Positions 63,603-64,000 of a DNA stretch of 64,000 nt are shown piece by piece. The notes under the pieces are model-generated. The model was not told the origin of the DNA. It was given only the letters and a program-made list of their open reading frames with translations, and did no database searches. Every line of letters begins with the position of its first letter. Position 1 is the first letter of the stretch. Origin of the DNA: Cyclobacteriaceae bacterium (lineage in GTDB: Bacteria > Bacteroidota > Bacteroidia > Cytophagales > Cyclobacteriaceae); the NCBI GenBank assembly GCA_023151255.1, contig JAKLJG010000007.1, positions 1 through 64,000 of the forward strand, given 5' to 3'. Made by a program: the position numbers and the translations under genes.

Positions 63603-64000
63603 GTGCAACTCACACCACTTACCGCCATTTCACCGGTTGACGGCCGGTATTTTGCCACCACCCAAACTCTTACGCCTTACTTTAGCGAATACGGCCTGAT
63701 GCGCTACCGCGTTCGCGTTGAGATAGAGTACTTTATCGCCCTTACGTATACCCTGCCCGAACTGGCCGATGTTCCAAAAGCCGCTGAAGAAAACCTGCGT
63801 AACCTGCACCGGAATTTTGCAGAAGCCGATGCACACGCCATTAAGGAAATAGAAAAGAAAACCAACCACGATGTTAAAGCTGTTGAATACTTTTTAAAAG
63901 AAAAACTCGAAGCGCTGAATTTGGGCAAATACAAAGAGTTCATCCACTTTGGCCTCACTTCGCAGGATATCAACAACACAGCCATCCCGCTTTCGCTGAA
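63603..64000 (+). CDS. purB: Adenylosuccinate lyase, 3' partial
   Basis: This gene runs off the right edge and is missing from the ORF track because no stop is reached. From GTG 63603 the translation begins QLTPLTAISPVDGRYF, continues with YGLMRYRVRVEIEYFIAL and reaches FGLTSQDINNTAIPLSL, the N-terminal hallmarks of PurB. An in-frame TAA lies three codons upstream, so GTG is the only start before the conserved region. It converts adenylosuccinate to AMP and SAICAR to AICAR in purine synthesis. 132 complete codons are visible. Confidence 0.94.
   Translation, partial: MQLTPLTAISPVDGRYFATTQTLTPYFSEYGLMRYRVRVEIEYFIALTYTLPELADVPKAAEENLRNLHRNFAEADAHAIKEIEKKTNHDVKAVEYFLKEKLEALNLGKYKEFIHFGLTSQDINNTAIPLSL

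Noticed and set aside
1-64000. CRISPR arrays, tRNA/rRNA genes, insertion sequences, prophage or integrases
   Set aside because: No regularly spaced repeats, no tRNA cloverleaf in the short gaps and no transposase, integrase or phage-like protein in either the track or the gaps.

Overview
This window comes from a member of the Bacteroidota, most likely the order Cytophagales. That placement is inferred from gene content and not from any search. The signs are: a type IX secretion (T9SS) sorting domain on a giant surface protein; a complete alternative complex III (actABCDEF) operon joined to a caa3-type oxidase; the long, insert-containing form of IspG; two DUF5916 outer-membrane proteins; a TIGR02757 protein; and promoters that match the Bacteroidota -33/-7 pattern (TTTG or TTG, about 20 nt, TAnnTTTG). 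Start codons rarely have a visible Shine-Dalgarno sequence. Coding density is very high, no intergenic gap exceeds about 210 bases, and I see no tRNA, rRNA, CRISPR array, insertion sequence or prophage.

Layout. Bases 1-2692 hold the 3' end of a T9SS-secreted PKD protein. Bases 2.9-14.6 kb carry housekeeping and envelope genes: TerC, a YheT hydrolase overlapping an SRAP protein that lacks its catalytic residues, a lipoprotein, ispG with a small membrane protein, a short-chain dehydrogenase, an MlaE/MlaF lipid-transport pair, and a 1204-residue membrane histidine kinase. Bases 14.7-31.5 kb, all on the minus strand, form the respiratory block. Read in transcription order it is actA-B-C-D-E-F, coxII, coxI, heme A synthase, heme O synthase, two subunit III genes, subunit IV, a terminator, then a Sco-like protein, DUF420, a small CxxC protein and DUF983. 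Electrons would pass from menaquinol through ACIII hemes to the CuA centre of subunit II and on to oxygen, with the heme A enzymes encoded inside the operon.

Bases 31.7-37.3 kb hold a membrane protein, an FtsX-type permease, a TIGR02757 protein and a Na/Pi cotransporter. Bases 37.4-50.1 kb contain formate and one-carbon genes: a fused NuoE/NuoF-type diaphorase subunit and a molybdenum formate dehydrogenase, later the sulfurtransferase FdhD, and formate-tetrahydrofolate ligase. Between them lie a serine hydrolase, a DUF885 lipoprotein, an amidinotransferase-fold enzyme and an APC permease. An eroded two-gene module (a 58-residue protein plus a truncated nucleotidyltransferase-like ORF) sits between fdhD and fhs.

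Bases 50.1-64 kb hold a tRNA methyltransferase, two DUF5916 proteins, a YceI/MarR pair with AT-rich palindromes upstream, M3 and M1 peptidases, a TauE-type exporter followed by a small membrane protein and a CDF transporter, a flavin/2Fe-2S reductase, and the 5' end of purB at the right edge.

No wholly new system is evident. The best leads are the SRAP protein that has lost three of its four catalytic residues, the Sco-like protein without its copper motif next to the oxidase operon, a strong terminator and a long hairpin inside the respiratory block, and the decayed module at 48 kb. Several ORF-track starts are upstream of or inside promoter elements, so I moved those starts and say so in each entry.
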